Assembly (NCBI GenBank): GCA_015064005.1
Contig: SVTA01000009.1
Span: 1 to 37,472 of the forward strand
Source of the DNA: Oscillospiraceae bacterium
GTDB lineage: Bacteria > Bacillota > Clostridia > Oscillospirales > CAG-272
Reading direction: 5' to 3'
Length of the DNA: 37,472 nucleotides
Shown here: positions 8,612-18,314 of the stretch, piece by piece
Layout: every line of letters begins with the position of its first letter
How positions within the stretch are numbered: the stretch's first letter is position 1
Made by a program: the position numbers and the translations under genes
Notes under the pieces: generated by a model
Told to the model about the DNA's origin: nothing
The model's input: only the letters and a program-made list of their open reading frames with translations
Database searches by the model: none

Positions 8612-11600
8612 ATGGCACAAAAAACTCTGTTTGACATTCTTTCCAAATATACTCCCGACGAGATAACCGCCTCCTTTATGCGCCAGGCCACTAATATTGT
8701 GGTGCGTGCCGACAAGGAGCGCCGTATGCTGGAGATCGGCGCTGATTTTCCGGAGCTGATCTCCAAGAGCCGGCTTTACCGTGCGGAGAACGAGATCGCC
8801 AAGGCCTATGAGCTTGCCGGCGTGCGTATCCTGCCGCATTATCCCGCCGAGCGGTTCGGTGAGTCCTACATACCGGAAATTTTAGAGGAAACGCAGCGCA
8901 TTGGCATTGTGGCCCGTGGCTTTTTTCATGCCTATAAGGCTTATCTTGAGGGCAGCACCGTAATTATCGAAATGCCCTTCGTGGACAACAGCCTTCTGCT
9001 GATCCGCGAAGCGGATACGCCGGAGGTGATCTCCGGTATCATCCGCAGCGAGTTCGGGCTTTCCTATCAGGTAGAGATCCGCCATTCCGAGGAGCTGGCA
9101 TCCGGCTATCATTTCAGCGGCTCCGAGGAGCTGGCTACCTTGAAGGCGGATATGCAGCGGCGGCAGATCGCCCGGGAGAATGCGGCGCGGGATCAGGCAA
9201 ATGCCGCGGCAGCCGAGGCGCCCGAGGATAATCGCGACCGCAAAATGTCCCTGCAGGGAGAGGTCGGCGCGCCGGAGATCACCGATGGTGTGTGCCGTAT
9301 CGGCCGCCGCTCCTACGATATTTCCGCGCCGGATTTTGTGATCGGCGCACCCTTTCATATCCGTCCCACACCCATCGCCCATGTGGATCATCCCATGCGC
9401 GGTCTGGTGGTGCTGGGCGAGGTGTTTGGCTTTACATCGGAGCCGAACAGGGCAGGGGATAAATTCAATGTTTCCTTCAATCTCACTGACGGTAACTCCT
9501 CGCTTACCGTGAAAAAATTCGGTCTTGCCGAGGAGGATGCCAAGGCACTTTCCGGCGCCGTCAAGGACGGTATGGCCGTAGCCCTGCAGGGCTACGGTAA
9601 GCGGGACATGCATCGCGAGGTGATGGATGACGATATCACCTTCTATTACACCGATATCGCTGTTGTCAAGCGGCTGCGCCGAAAGGATGAGGCACCCGTG
9701 AAGCGCGTGGAGCTGCATCTGCATACCACCATGTCTGCCATGGATGCGATGATCCCACCCGCCGACGTGGTCAAGCTGGCAAACCAATGGGGGCACCCGG
9801 CGGTGGCGCTCACCGACCACGGCAATGTGCAGGCTTATCAGGACGCAATGCTGGTTAGTGAAAAGATCGGCCAAAAGGTCATTTACGGTATGGAGGCGTA
9901 TTTCGTCAACGATACCGCCAGCGCTCTTTACGGCACCTATGAGGGAAGCTTTGAGGATGAATTTGTGGTCTTTGATATTGAAACCACGGGTCTTTCCAAC
10001 AGCACCTGCGGCATTACCGAGATCGGCGCCGTGCTGGTGAAGAACGGGCAGGTGCTGGATCGCTACAACACCTTCGTTAACCCGGGAATGCCCATTCCGC
10101 AGGAGGTGGTGGAGCTGACCGGTATCACCGACGAGATGGTAAAGGATGCGCGCACCGTTGACGCGGTGCTGCCCGAGTTCCTTGCGTTTGTCGGCAATCG
10201 ACTGCTGATCGCCCACAACGCGGATTTTGATATCGGCTTTATCCGTGTGGCGGCAAAGCGTCTGGAGCTGCCCTTTGAGAATCCTTATCTCGATACGCTG
10301 GCACTCTCCCGGCACCTGAACAAGGAGCTGAAGAGTCACAAGCTGAATATTCTGGCCAAATATTTTGACCTTGGAGATTTCAACCATCACCGCGCCTCTG
10401 ACGACGCGGAAATGCTCGCAATGATCTATTTCAAGATGCAGGAAAAGATGCTGCAGCTGGATATCCGCAGCTTCAAGGACCTGCAAAGCGAAATGAGCGC
10501 CAATGCCAACCCCCTGCAGCTGCCCACCTATCATCAGATCATTCTGGTAAAAAACAAGGTAGGCTTAAAGAACCTTTATAAGCTGGTTTCCTATAGCTAT
10601 CTCGACTATTTCCGCAAGGTGCCGCGCGTGCCGAAAACCGTGCTGGAAAAGCACCGTGAGGGTCTGATTATCGGCTCCGCCTGTGAGGCGGGCGAGCTGA
10701 TCACGGCCATGCTGCAAAATAAGCCCGAGGGCGAGATTGAGGAGATCGCCAAATTCTACGATTATCTGGAGATCCAGCCCATCTGCAACAACAGCTTTAT
10801 GATCGACGACGACAGATTCTCCGTCAAGAGCGAGGAGGATCTCCGTGATCTCAATCGCCGCGTGGTAGCGCTGGGTGAGAAGCTGGGCATTCCCGTGGTT
10901 GCCACCTGTGACGCGCATTTCACCGACGACGAGGATGAGATCTACCGAAAGATCCTTGTCAGCGTCAAATTCAAAAATGAGGATCGGGACTCACACCTCT
11001 ATTTCCGCACCACGGAGGAGATGCTGGAGGAATTTGCCTACCTCGGTGAGGAAAAGGCCTATGAGGTGGTGGTGACCAACACCAACGCCATCAACGATCA
11101 GATTGATAGCGATATCCGCCCCTTCCCCAAGGGCACCTTTACGCCCAATATGGAGGGTGCGGAGGAGGATCTGCAGCGTATCTGCTACGAGCGTGCCAAA
11201 TCCATGTACGGCGACCCCTTACCGGAGATTGTGGAAAAGCGACTGGATAAGGAGCTGACCTCCATCATCAAGAACGGCTTTGCGGTGCTGTATATGATAG
11301 CCCAAAAGCTGGTGTGGTACAGCGAGAGTCAGGGCTATCTCGTAGGCTCCCGCGGCTCCGTGGGTTCCTCCGTGGTTGCCTCTATGGCAGGTATTTCAGA
11401 GGTCAACCCGCTGCCGCCTCATTATTGGTGTCCCAAATGTCAGCACAGCGAGTTCGATGTACCGGAGGGCATTGGCTCCGGCTTTGATCTGCCGGATAAA
11501 AACTGCCCCAAATGCGGCACCAAAATGAATAACGATGGCCACGATATCCCCTTCGAGACCTTCCTTGGCTTCTTTGGCGATAAATCGCCGGATATTGACC

Positions 11601-13015
11601 TGAACTTCTCCGGGGAGGTGCAGGGCAAGGTGCATAAATACACCGAGGAGCTGTTTGGCGCGGAGAACGTGTTCCGTGCCGGCACAATCGGCGGCATTGC
11701 GGAAAAGACTGCGTTCGGCTTTGTGCTGAAGTATCTTGAGGAGAAGAATATCTCTCTGCCACGCGCGGAAATGGAGCGCCTTGCCAAGCATTGTGAGGGT
11801 GTGAAGCGCTCTACCGGTCAGCATCCCGGTGGCATCGTGGTGGTACCGAAGGAGTATGAAATTTACGATTTCTGCCCTGTGCAACATCCGGCCGACGACC
11901 CCAACTCCGATATTGTTACCACTCACTTCACCTTCGAGTATCTTCACGACACACTTCTGAAGCTGGATGAGCTGGGGCACGATATTCCCACCAAGTACAA
12001 ATGGATCGAGCGCTTTTCCGGCACCAGCGTCATGGACGTGCCCATGAACGCCCGTGAGGTGTACGATCTCTTCCTTTCCACCAAGCCTCTCGGCATCTCG
12101 CCGGAGGATATCGACGCCCAGCTTGGCACCTACGGTCTGCCGGAGTTCGGCACACGCTTTGTGATGAAGATGGTGGAGGAGGCAAAGCCCCGCTCCTTTG
12201 CGGATCTGTTGCAGATCTCCGGCCTTTCCCACGGTACAGACGTGTGGACCGGCAACGCCCAGGATCTCATCAAGGAGGGCATCTGCGATATTTCTCACGT
12301 AATTGGCTGTCGTGACAACATCATGAACGACCTGATTCGCTACGGTCTTGAAAACGCCCACGCCTTTAAGATCATGGAGGCGGTGCGAAAGGGTAAGGGT
12401 CTGACGCCGGAATGGGAGGCCGAGATGCGGGAGCACAACGTGCCGGAGTGGTACATTGGCTCCTGTAAAAAGATCAAATATATGTTTCCAAAGGCGCACG
12501 CCGCCGCGTACGTCATGTCTGCCATCCGTCTCGGCTGGTATAAGGTGCATATGCCTCTTGCCTTCTATGCCGCTATGTTTACGGTGGCGCCCGGCGGCTT
12601 TGACGCAGCCATCGTCATGGGCGGCAAATCCCGCGTGGTGGCCACCATTAAGGATATTGATAAGCGCACCCGAGATCGCACCGCTTCTCCCAAGGAGCAG
12701 GCCTCTATGCCTACGCTGCAGCTTATCAACGAATGTATGGCACGCGGTATCCGCTTCCTTCCCATTGACCTTGAAAAGTCAGATGCGCGGGTATTCCTGC
12801 CTGAAAACGGCAGCATCCGCATGCCGTTCTCCGCGCTGGACGGTGTAGGCGAAAACGCGGCAGAGAGTATCATCAAGGCAAGAAATGAGGAGCCCTTCTT
12901 CTCTGTGGAGGATGTGCAGATCAGAGCCGGTCTCAACAAGAGCGTGATGGAAACGCTGCGTCAGGCAGGCGTTTTTGACGGCATCAACGAAACCGATCAG
13001 CTTTCCTTCTTCTGA
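8612..13015 (+). CDS. polC: DNA polymerase III alpha subunit, PolC type
   Basis: 1467 aa; PHP domain (VELHLHTTMSAMDAMIPP...ALTDHGNVQAY) split by a DEDD exonuclease (FVVFDIETTGLSN...); SRGSVGSSVVASMAGISEVNPLPPHYWCPKC; FSGEVQGKVHKYTEELFG. Confidence 0.98.
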   Translation: MAQKTLFDILSKYTPDEITASFMRQATNIVVRADKERRMLEIGADFPELISKSRLYRAENEIAKAYELAGVRILPHYPAERFGESYIPEILEETQRIGIVARGFFHAYKAYLEGSTVIIEMPFVDNSLLLIREADTPEVISGIIRSEFGLSYQVEIRHSEELASGYHFSGSEELATLKADMQRRQIARENAARDQANAAAAEAPEDNRDRKMSLQGEVGAPEITDGVCRIGRRSYDISAPDFVIGAPFHIRPTPIAHVDHPMRGLVVLGEVFGFTSEPNRAGDKFNVSFNLTDGNSSLTVKKFGLAEEDAKALSGAVKDGMAVALQGYGKRDMHREVMDDDITFYYTDIAVVKRLRRKDEAPVKRVELHLHTTMSAMDAMIPPADVVKLANQWGHPAVALTDHGNVQAYQDAMLVSEKIGQKVIYGMEAYFVNDTASALYGTYEGSFEDEFVVFDIETTGLSNSTCGITEIGAVLVKNGQVLDRYNTFVNPGMPIPQEVVELTGITDEMVKDARTVDAVLPEFLAFVGNRLLIAHNADFDIGFIRVAAKRLELPFENPYLDTLALSRHLNKELKSHKLNILAKYFDLGDFNHHRASDDAEMLAMIYFKMQEKMLQLDIRSFKDLQSEMSANANPLQLPTYHQIILVKNKVGLKNLYKLVSYSYLDYFRKVPRVPKTVLEKHREGLIIGSACEAGELITAMLQNKPEGEIEEIAKFYDYLEIQPICNNSFMIDDDRFSVKSEEDLRDLNRRVVALGEKLGIPVVATCDAHFTDDEDEIYRKILVSVKFKNEDRDSHLYFRTTEEMLEEFAYLGEEKAYEVVVTNTNAINDQIDSDIRPFPKGTFTPNMEGAEEDLQRICYERAKSMYGDPLPEIVEKRLDKELTSIIKNGFAVLYMIAQKLVWYSESQGYLVGSRGSVGSSVVASMAGISEVNPLPPHYWCPKCQHSEFDVPEGIGSGFDLPDKNCPKCGTKMNNDGHDIPFETFLGFFGDKSPDIDLNFSGEVQGKVHKYTEELFGAENVFRAGTIGGIAEKTAFGFVLKYLEEKNISLPRAEMERLAKHCEGVKRSTGQHPGGIVVVPKEYEIYDFCPVQHPADDPNSDIVTTHFTFEYLHDTLLKLDELGHDIPTKYKWIERFSGTSVMDVPMNAREVYDLFLSTKPLGISPEDIDAQLGTYGLPEFGTRFVMKMVEEAKPRSFADLLQISGLSHGTDVWTGNAQDLIKEGICDISHVIGCRDNIMNDLIRYGLENAHAFKIMEAVRKGKGLTPEWEAEMREHNVPEWYIGSCKKIKYMFPKAHAAAYVMSAIRLGWYKVHMPLAFYAAMFTVAPGGFDAAIVMGGKSRVVATIKDIDKRTRDRTASPKEQASMPTLQLINECMARGIRFLPIDLEKSDARVFLPENGSIRMPFSALDGVGENAAESIIKARNEEPFFSVEDVQIRAGLNKSVMETLRQAGVFDGINETDQLSFF

Positions 13016-13074
13016 TCGACACCAATATACAACCTCCGACATATTCTGTGAATAGTAAGGGAGAGTGTCAAGTG

Positions 13075-13110
13075 ACGGGTCGCACCCTTTGTGGGTGTGA
13101 CCCGTTTTCT
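13075..13110 (+). terminator. Intrinsic terminator after polC
   Basis: ACGGGTCGCACCC (13075-13087) / GGGTGTGACCCGT (13093-13105), one G-U pair, then TTTCTCT. Confidence 0.8.
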
Positions 13111-13160
13111 CTCCCCGAGGGGCAAGAGACTCTCTTGCCTGAAATGACAAGGGGAATGCA

Positions 13161-14054
13161 ATGAACAGAGATAAGGTTATTGCCGTTCTTGGCGGCGATC
13201 TGCGACAGGCGGCTGTGGCTGACCGTTTGCGCGCGGCGGGGCTAACGCCAAGGATATACGGCTTACCGCCGGATGCGGTACCGCCGGATATTCGTTATTT
13301 TGAGGATTGGCGTGCAGCGGTGACAGACGCATCGACAGTGGTGCTGCCTCTGCCGGCCGCCCACGACGGCACGCGAGTGGCTACGCCCCTGATGCAGGAG
13401 CTTCCGCCCCTCCTTTTGAAAACACTGTTTGCGGCGCTGCCGGAGGGAACGCTTCTGGCGGCGGGCAAGCTGGACGAGGTGGCAAGAGCGGAGGCAGAGC
13501 GGAGCGGGCTACAGGTGTTTGATTACTTTGAAAGCGAGGCGCTACAACAAAAAAATGCCCTGCCGACGGCGGAGGGCGCGGTGATGATCCTGATGCAGGA
13601 GCTGCCGCTGACGGTGGCAGGACTGCCGGTGGCGGTAACGGGCTTTGGCCGTGTGGCCAAGGCGCTGGTCATGCTTTTGTGTGCCATGGGTGCGAGAGTT
13701 ACGGTGGCGGCGCGGAAAAGTGCGGCGCTGGATGCGGCGCGGCGCCTTGGATGCGGCACGGTTTCGCTGTGTGAGCCTCAAGCTCTGCGGCGGCTGGCAC
13801 AGGGATATGCCGCGGTATTCAACACGGTGCCGAGTCGGTTGTTTGACGCCGAGGTGCTGGGATGGTTTGATCGGGAAACGCTACTGATCGATCTTGCCTC
13901 CGCACCCGGAGGGATCGATGCCGGTGCTGCCGCCAAATACGGTATTCGCTCCATTTTTGCGCTGTCGCTGCCCGGAAAATACGCGCCACGGAGCGCCGGC
14001 GTCATCATTGCCGATACGGTGCTGGAGAAAATGCGGGAGGAGGGAGTTATATGA
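13161..14054 (+). CDS. dpaA: Dipicolinate synthase subunit A
   Basis: VIAVLGGDLRQAAVADRLRAAG; Rossmann VAVTGFGRVAKALVMLLCAMGARVTVAARK; adjacent to dpaB with ATGA overlap. Confidence 0.9.
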   Translation: MNRDKVIAVLGGDLRQAAVADRLRAAGLTPRIYGLPPDAVPPDIRYFEDWRAAVTDASTVVLPLPAAHDGTRVATPLMQELPPLLLKTLFAALPEGTLLAAGKLDEVARAEAERSGLQVFDYFESEALQQKNALPTAEGAVMILMQELPLTVAGLPVAVTGFGRVAKALVMLLCAMGARVTVAARKSAALDAARRLGCGTVSLCEPQALRRLAQGYAAVFNTVPSRLFDAEVLGWFDRETLLIDLASAPGGIDAGAAAKYGIRSIFALSLPGKYAPRSAGVIIADTVLEKMREEGVI

Positions 14055-14611
14055 TCGGATTTGCGCTTTGTGGCTCCTTTTGTACCATCTCAAGGTCGCT
14101 GGAGGAGCTTTCTCACCTTGCGCGGGATTTTGCGGTGCAGGGAATTGTCAGTGAAACGGTTTATGCAACGGATACACGTTTTTCACCCGCGAGGGACGTG
14201 GTGGATCGTCTGGAGGAAGTTACGGGCAGGGAAGTGATCCACAGCATTGTTGAAGCGGAGCCGCTGGGGCCTAAGGTGCCGCTGGAGGCGCTGGTCATTT
14301 GCCCCTGCACGGGTAATACGCTGGCAAAAATGGCTGCCGGCATCACGGATACTGCCGTGACCATGGCCGCCAAGGCGCATTTGCGCAGCGACAGGCCATT
14401 GATCATCGCCCTTGCCTCCAATGATGCGCTTTCCGCTAACCTCAAAAACATCGGCACGCTGCTTTGCCGGAAAAACGTCTATTTCGTGCCCATGTCGCAG
14501 GATGATCCGGAGGGGAAGCCGCATTCGCTGGTGGCGGACTTTTCAAAGCTCCGCCCAACGCTGGAGGCAGCGCTTCTCGGCAAGCAATATCAGCGCATTT
14601 TTCAGGTATAA
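14051..14611 (+). CDS. dpaB: Dipicolinate synthase subunit B (flavoprotein-like)
   Basis: IGFALCGSFCTISRSLEEL; ALVICPCTGNTLAKMAAGITDTAVTMAAKAHLRSDRPLIIALASNDALSANLKNIG. Confidence 0.92.
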   Translation: MIGFALCGSFCTISRSLEELSHLARDFAVQGIVSETVYATDTRFSPARDVVDRLEEVTGREVIHSIVEAEPLGPKVPLEALVICPCTGNTLAKMAAGITDTAVTMAAKAHLRSDRPLIIALASNDALSANLKNIGTLLCRKNVYFVPMSQDDPEGKPHSLVADFSKLRPTLEAALLGKQYQRIFQV

Positions 14612-14646
14612 GAAAAGCCCGGGGCAGTACCTCGGGCTTCTTTTTT
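14611..14646 (+). terminator. Intrinsic terminator after dpaB
   Basis: AAGCCCGGGG (14615-14624) / CCTCGGGCTT (14630-14639), then CTTTTTT. Lies between convergent genes. Confidence 0.8.
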
Positions 14647-14648
14647 GG

Positions 14649-15332
14649 TTACGGCAGCTTTTTCTTGTGACTGCGGTAAAGAATCAAACTGACGGCAAGG
14701 GTCAGGGCGGTTGCAACGGCAAAGCCGATGGCAATCGAAAGGCTTTTGCTTTGTACGGCGGCGCCGCCAAGCACGGCCATGAGAATGGCAGGGAAGCGTC
14801 CGGCGGTGGAAAGCAGAAGAAAGGTGCCGAAGCGCATTTTGGTGAGTCCCAGCAGATACGCCAGCATATCCTTCGGCAGTCCGGGGATGAGAAAGGCGAT
14901 GAAGGTCAGGAGGTTCTGTCGCTCTTTCACACGCAGGAAGGCTGCTTTTTGCATTTTTTCCTCGGAATAAAAGGCAGCCACGGCGCGGGAGCCAAGCAGC
15001 CTTGAGAGCAGAAATGCAGCGGCAGAACCGAGCGCTGCGCCAAACAGCGTCAGAATTGTGCCCTCCACGGGGCCGAAGCAATAGCCGCCCACGATCTCAA
15101 AGGGATGGCCGGGAATAATAGCCAACACCACCTGCGCAGCCATCAGTCCCACAAAAATCAATCTGCCGCCGAGGCCGGCCTCGGCCATCAGCGCCTCGAA
15201 GGCCACGGGATCGCTGACCAGTGTCACAAGGCTATCCCAAAATATCAGCGTCAGTATCAGTACAGTCAGAAAAAAGCCGAAAAGCAACAGCCCGCAGCAG
15301 AGCCGCCGTTTGGTATCCGTGCGCAATCCCAT
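14649..15332 (-). CDS. TVP38/TMEM64-type (VTT domain) membrane protein
   Basis: Multi-TM; VLAIIPGHPFEIVGGYCFGPVEGTILTLFGAALGSAAAFLLSRLLGSR; FIAFLIPGLPKDMLAYLLGLTKM. ATG at 15332 (MGLRTDTKRR) with upstream GGGAGGG preferred. Confidence 0.85.
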   Translation of the reverse strand: MGLRTDTKRRLCCGLLLFGFFLTVLILTLIFWDSLVTLVSDPVAFEALMAEAGLGGRLIFVGLMAAQVVLAIIPGHPFEIVGGYCFGPVEGTILTLFGAALGSAAAFLLSRLLGSRAVAAFYSEEKMQKAAFLRVKERQNLLTFIAFLIPGLPKDMLAYLLGLTKMRFGTFLLLSTAGRFPAILMAVLGGAAVQSKSLSIAIGFAVATALTLAVSLILYRSHKKKLP

Positions 15333-15357
15333 CCCTCCCTTCGTTTTTGACCTTTTG

Positions 15358-15386
15358 ATTATAGCACATTTTACAAAATATTGCAA
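15358..15386 (-). promoter_or_regulatory. Sigma-A type promoter for the VTT-domain gene
   Basis: Minus strand: TTGCAA (15386-15381), 17 bp, TATAAT (15363-15358). Confidence 0.7.
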
Positions 15387-15411
15387 TCCCTTACTTTTTT
15401 TGTGAAAATAC

Positions 15412-15440
15412 TTTATTTTAGAGTGGCGGTGTGTTATAAT
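15412..15440 (+). promoter_or_regulatory. Possible promoter for pncB (weak -35)
   Basis: TTTATT (15412-15417), 17 bp, TATAAT (15435-15440). Confidence 0.4.
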
Positions 15441-15468
15441 AATGGTTAAAGTATGTCACTGGAGGTGC

Positions 15469-16938
15469 ATGATGAAAAAGCTTTCCCGTAATCTCACCAT
15501 GCTGTTTGATTATTATGAAATCACTATGGCCAACGGCTATTTTCGCCGTGGCATGAAGGATCAGATTGCCTATTTTGATGTGTTTTACCGCAGCAATCCC
15601 GACAAGGGCGGCTATGCCATAGCCGCAGGGCTTGAGCAGGTGGTAGAGTACATCAACGACCTGCATTTTGACGAGGAGGATATTGCCTACCTTGCCGGAA
15701 AGGGCTGCTTCCACGAGGATTTTCTCGATTATCTCCGGCATTTCAAGTTCACCGGTGACATCTGGGCTGTGCCGGAGGGCACTGTGATCTTCCCGGGTGA
15801 ACCGATCATGACGGTACGCGCCCCCACCATGGAGGCACAGTTCATCGAAACCTATCTGCTGATGATCCTGAACCATCAATCCATGATTGCCACCAAGGCC
15901 GCCCGCATTACGAGAGCAGCCAAGGGGCGTGCCGTCAGCGAGTTTGGCTCTCGCCGCGCCCAGGGCGCTGATGCCGCCATTCTCGGCGCGCGTGCCGCTT
16001 ATATCGGCGGCGTTTCCAGCACCGCCTGCGCCATTGCGGACGAGGTCTACGGCGTGCCGGCAACAGGCACTATGGCGCACTCCTGGGTGCAGATGTTTGA
16101 TACCGAGTACGAGGCCTTCCGCGCCTACTGCGAGATCTATCCGAACAACGCCACGCTGCTGGTGGACACCTACAACGTGCTGGAATCCGGCGTTCCCAAC
16201 GCCATCCGGGTATTCAAGGAGGTGCTGCTGCCGCAGGGCATTACCAAATGCGCCGTGCGCATCGATTCCGGCGATATTACCTATCTCTCCTGCAAGATCC
16301 GCGAGATGCTGGACGAGGCAGGGCTGACGGAATGCAGGATCGTTGCCTCCAACTCGCTGGATGAATACATCATCCGCGGCCTGCTGCATCAGGGTGCTAA
16401 GGTAGACGCCTTTGGCGTTGGTGAGCGCCTCATTACCTCCAAGAGTGATCCTGTGTTCGGCGGCGTTTATAAGCTCTGCGCTGTGGAGGACGAGGCAGGT
16501 AACATCAAGCCCAAGATCAAGCTGAGCGAGAATGTGGGTAAGATCACCACGCCCCATTTCAAAAGGGTATACCGCCTTTTTGGCAAGGATACCGGCAAGG
16601 CGGAGGCTGACCTTATCTGCGTATATGACGAAACCGTGGATGACACAAAACCCCTTGAGATCTTCGATCCCGAAAACACGTGGAAGACAAAGACGCTGAC
16701 AAATTTCCGTGCCGAAGAGCTGCTGGTGCCTGTTTTCAAGGCTGGAAAGCAGGTATATGAACTACCGGCCATCGAGGAGATCCGCGCCCATTGCAGAAGC
16801 TCACTTGACAGCATCTGGGAGGAGGTCAAGCGCTTTGAAAATCCCCACAATTACTATGTGGATCTTTCCCGTAAGCTGTGGGATATGAAGTACGCCATGA
16901 TCAAGGAGCAACGAAAGGGGAATCAGTCCAAAAACTGA
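15469..16938 (+). CDS. pncB: Nicotinate phosphoribosyltransferase
   Basis: LTMLFDYYEITMANGYF...FRSNP-like; SEFGSRRAQGADAAILGARAAYIGGVSSTACAIADEVYGVPATGTMAHSWVQMF; IDSGDITYLS. RBS GGAGG at 15461. Confidence 0.95.
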   Translation: MMKKLSRNLTMLFDYYEITMANGYFRRGMKDQIAYFDVFYRSNPDKGGYAIAAGLEQVVEYINDLHFDEEDIAYLAGKGCFHEDFLDYLRHFKFTGDIWAVPEGTVIFPGEPIMTVRAPTMEAQFIETYLLMILNHQSMIATKAARITRAAKGRAVSEFGSRRAQGADAAILGARAAYIGGVSSTACAIADEVYGVPATGTMAHSWVQMFDTEYEAFRAYCEIYPNNATLLVDTYNVLESGVPNAIRVFKEVLLPQGITKCAVRIDSGDITYLSCKIREMLDEAGLTECRIVASNSLDEYIIRGLLHQGAKVDAFGVGERLITSKSDPVFGGVYKLCAVEDEAGNIKPKIKLSENVGKITTPHFKRVYRLFGKDTGKAEADLICVYDETVDDTKPLEIFDPENTWKTKTLTNFRAEELLVPVFKAGKQVYELPAIEEIRAHCRSSLDSIWEEVKRFENPHNYYVDLSRKLWDMKYAMIKEQRKGNQSKN

Positions 16939-16983
16939 CTCTGCCGCCCCGCGTATTTTGGCGAAGAATATAGGTTTTTCCTC

Positions 16984-17012
16984 TTGACAAAATCGGTAAA
17001 AATAGTTATAAT
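16984..17012 (+). promoter_or_regulatory. Consensus sigma-A promoter for the pyr operon
   Basis: TTGACA (16984-16989), 17 bp, TATAAT (17007-17012). Confidence 0.85.
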
Positions 17013-17037
17013 AATAAAGATAAGTTGTATGATGCTA

Positions 17038-17063
17038 TCCCCGCGTGCCGCGGCGCGCGGGGA
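17038..17063 (+). promoter_or_regulatory. GC-rich hairpin in the pyr operon 5' leader
   Basis: TCCCCGCGTGC-CGCG-GCGCGCGGGGA: 11-bp stem with one G-U, 4-nt loop, between the predicted TSS (~17019) and the SD (17077-17083). Confidence 0.65.
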
Positions 17064-17088
17064 AGCCACCAAGTGAAAGGAGCAGGCT

Positions 17089-18297
17089 ATGACGAAGCGG
17101 AAGCAGTTGAATGTTGATTTTCTGACGACGGCCGGCATTTCTCCCTCTCTTTTTTCCGTCCCCGCTGAAATGGTTTCCGAGGCCCACAGCCCCGAATATG
17201 TTGCTTTCCCCGGTTTTTGTGATGTGCATGTGCATTTCAGAGAGCCGGGTTTTTTGTATAAAGAAACCATTGCAACAGGATCACGGTCGGCAGCAAGGGG
17301 CGGTTATACCGCCGTTTGCACCATGCCCAACCTTTCCCCCGTGCCGGACAGTCTGCCTCACCTGCGGGAGCAGCTGGATGTCATTGAGCGGGATGCGGTT
17401 ATCCACGTGACCCCCTACGGCTCCATTACCGTAGGTGAAAAGGGCGAGGTGCTGTCGGATATGGCTGCCATGGCGCCTTACGTTGCGGGATTTTCCGACG
17501 ACGGTGTGGACGTTCGCTCCGATAGTCTGATGCGCTCAGCAATGGAGCAGGCGAGGGCGCTGAACAAGATGATCGTGGCTCATTGCGAGATCAAATACGA
17601 GGGTATTGGATATATTCACGACGGCACCTACGCTAAAACCCACGGCCACCGGGGCATCAACTCAGAAAGCGAGTGGCTGCAGGTGAAGCGCGATATCGCG
17701 CTGGCAAAGGAAACCGACTGCGCCTATCACGTATGCCACATCTCCACCAAGGAAAGCGTGGCGCTGATCCGTGAGGCAAAGAAAAACGGCGTCAACATCA
17801 CCTGCGAGACCGGCCCGCACTATCTGGTGCTGGACGACAGCTTTCTGCAGGAGGACGGCCGCTTCAAAATGAATCCCCCCTTGCGGGATAAGGCCGACAG
17901 GGAAGCGCTGGTGGAGGGAATTGTGGACGGTACCATTGACATGATCGCCACAGACCACGCCCCCCATTCCGCCGAGGAAAAGAGTCGTGGTCTTATCGGC
18001 AGCCCCTTCGGCATTGTGGGACTGGAAACCGCCTTTCCGGTGATGTATACAAGGCTGGTGAAGCCCGGCGTGATCACGCTGGAAAAGCTGGTTGACCTGA
18101 TGGCAATGGCGCCCCGGCGTCGCTTTGGTCTGCCCCTTGGCAACGATTACACGGTGTGGGATCTTGCCGCAGAGGTCACGGTAGACCCGGAGGAATTCCT
18201 CTCCAAGGGTCGCGCCACCCCCTTTGCAGGGGACAGGCTCTTCGGTCGCAACCTTCTGACGGTCTGCGACGGCAAAATCGTTTATAATTACAAGTAA
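17089..18297 (+). CDS. pyrC: Dihydroorotase
   Basis: PGFCDVHVHFREPGF; MPNLSPVPDS; TCETGPHYLVLDD; IATDHAPHSAEEK; SPFGIVGLETAFP. Confidence 0.96.
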   Translation: MTKRKQLNVDFLTTAGISPSLFSVPAEMVSEAHSPEYVAFPGFCDVHVHFREPGFLYKETIATGSRSAARGGYTAVCTMPNLSPVPDSLPHLREQLDVIERDAVIHVTPYGSITVGEKGEVLSDMAAMAPYVAGFSDDGVDVRSDSLMRSAMEQARALNKMIVAHCEIKYEGIGYIHDGTYAKTHGHRGINSESEWLQVKRDIALAKETDCAYHVCHISTKESVALIREAKKNGVNITCETGPHYLVLDDSFLQEDGRFKMNPPLRDKADREALVEGIVDGTIDMIATDHAPHSAEEKSRGLIGSPFGIVGLETAFPVMYTRLVKPGVITLEKLVDLMAMAPRRRFGLPLGNDYTVWDLAAEVTVDPEEFLSKGRATPFAGDRLFGRNLLTVCDGKIVYNYK

Positions 18298-18314
18298 CGT
18301 AGGAGGATATTATT

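Noticed and set aside
7414-8766. 450-aa minus-strand ORF antisense to ispG/polC start
   Set aside because: ispG and polC are unambiguous; shadow ORF.
8882-10534. 550-aa minus-strand ORF antisense to polC (also 11396-12550)
   Set aside because: Antisense to strongly supported polC; composition typical of shadow ORFs, no motif recognised.
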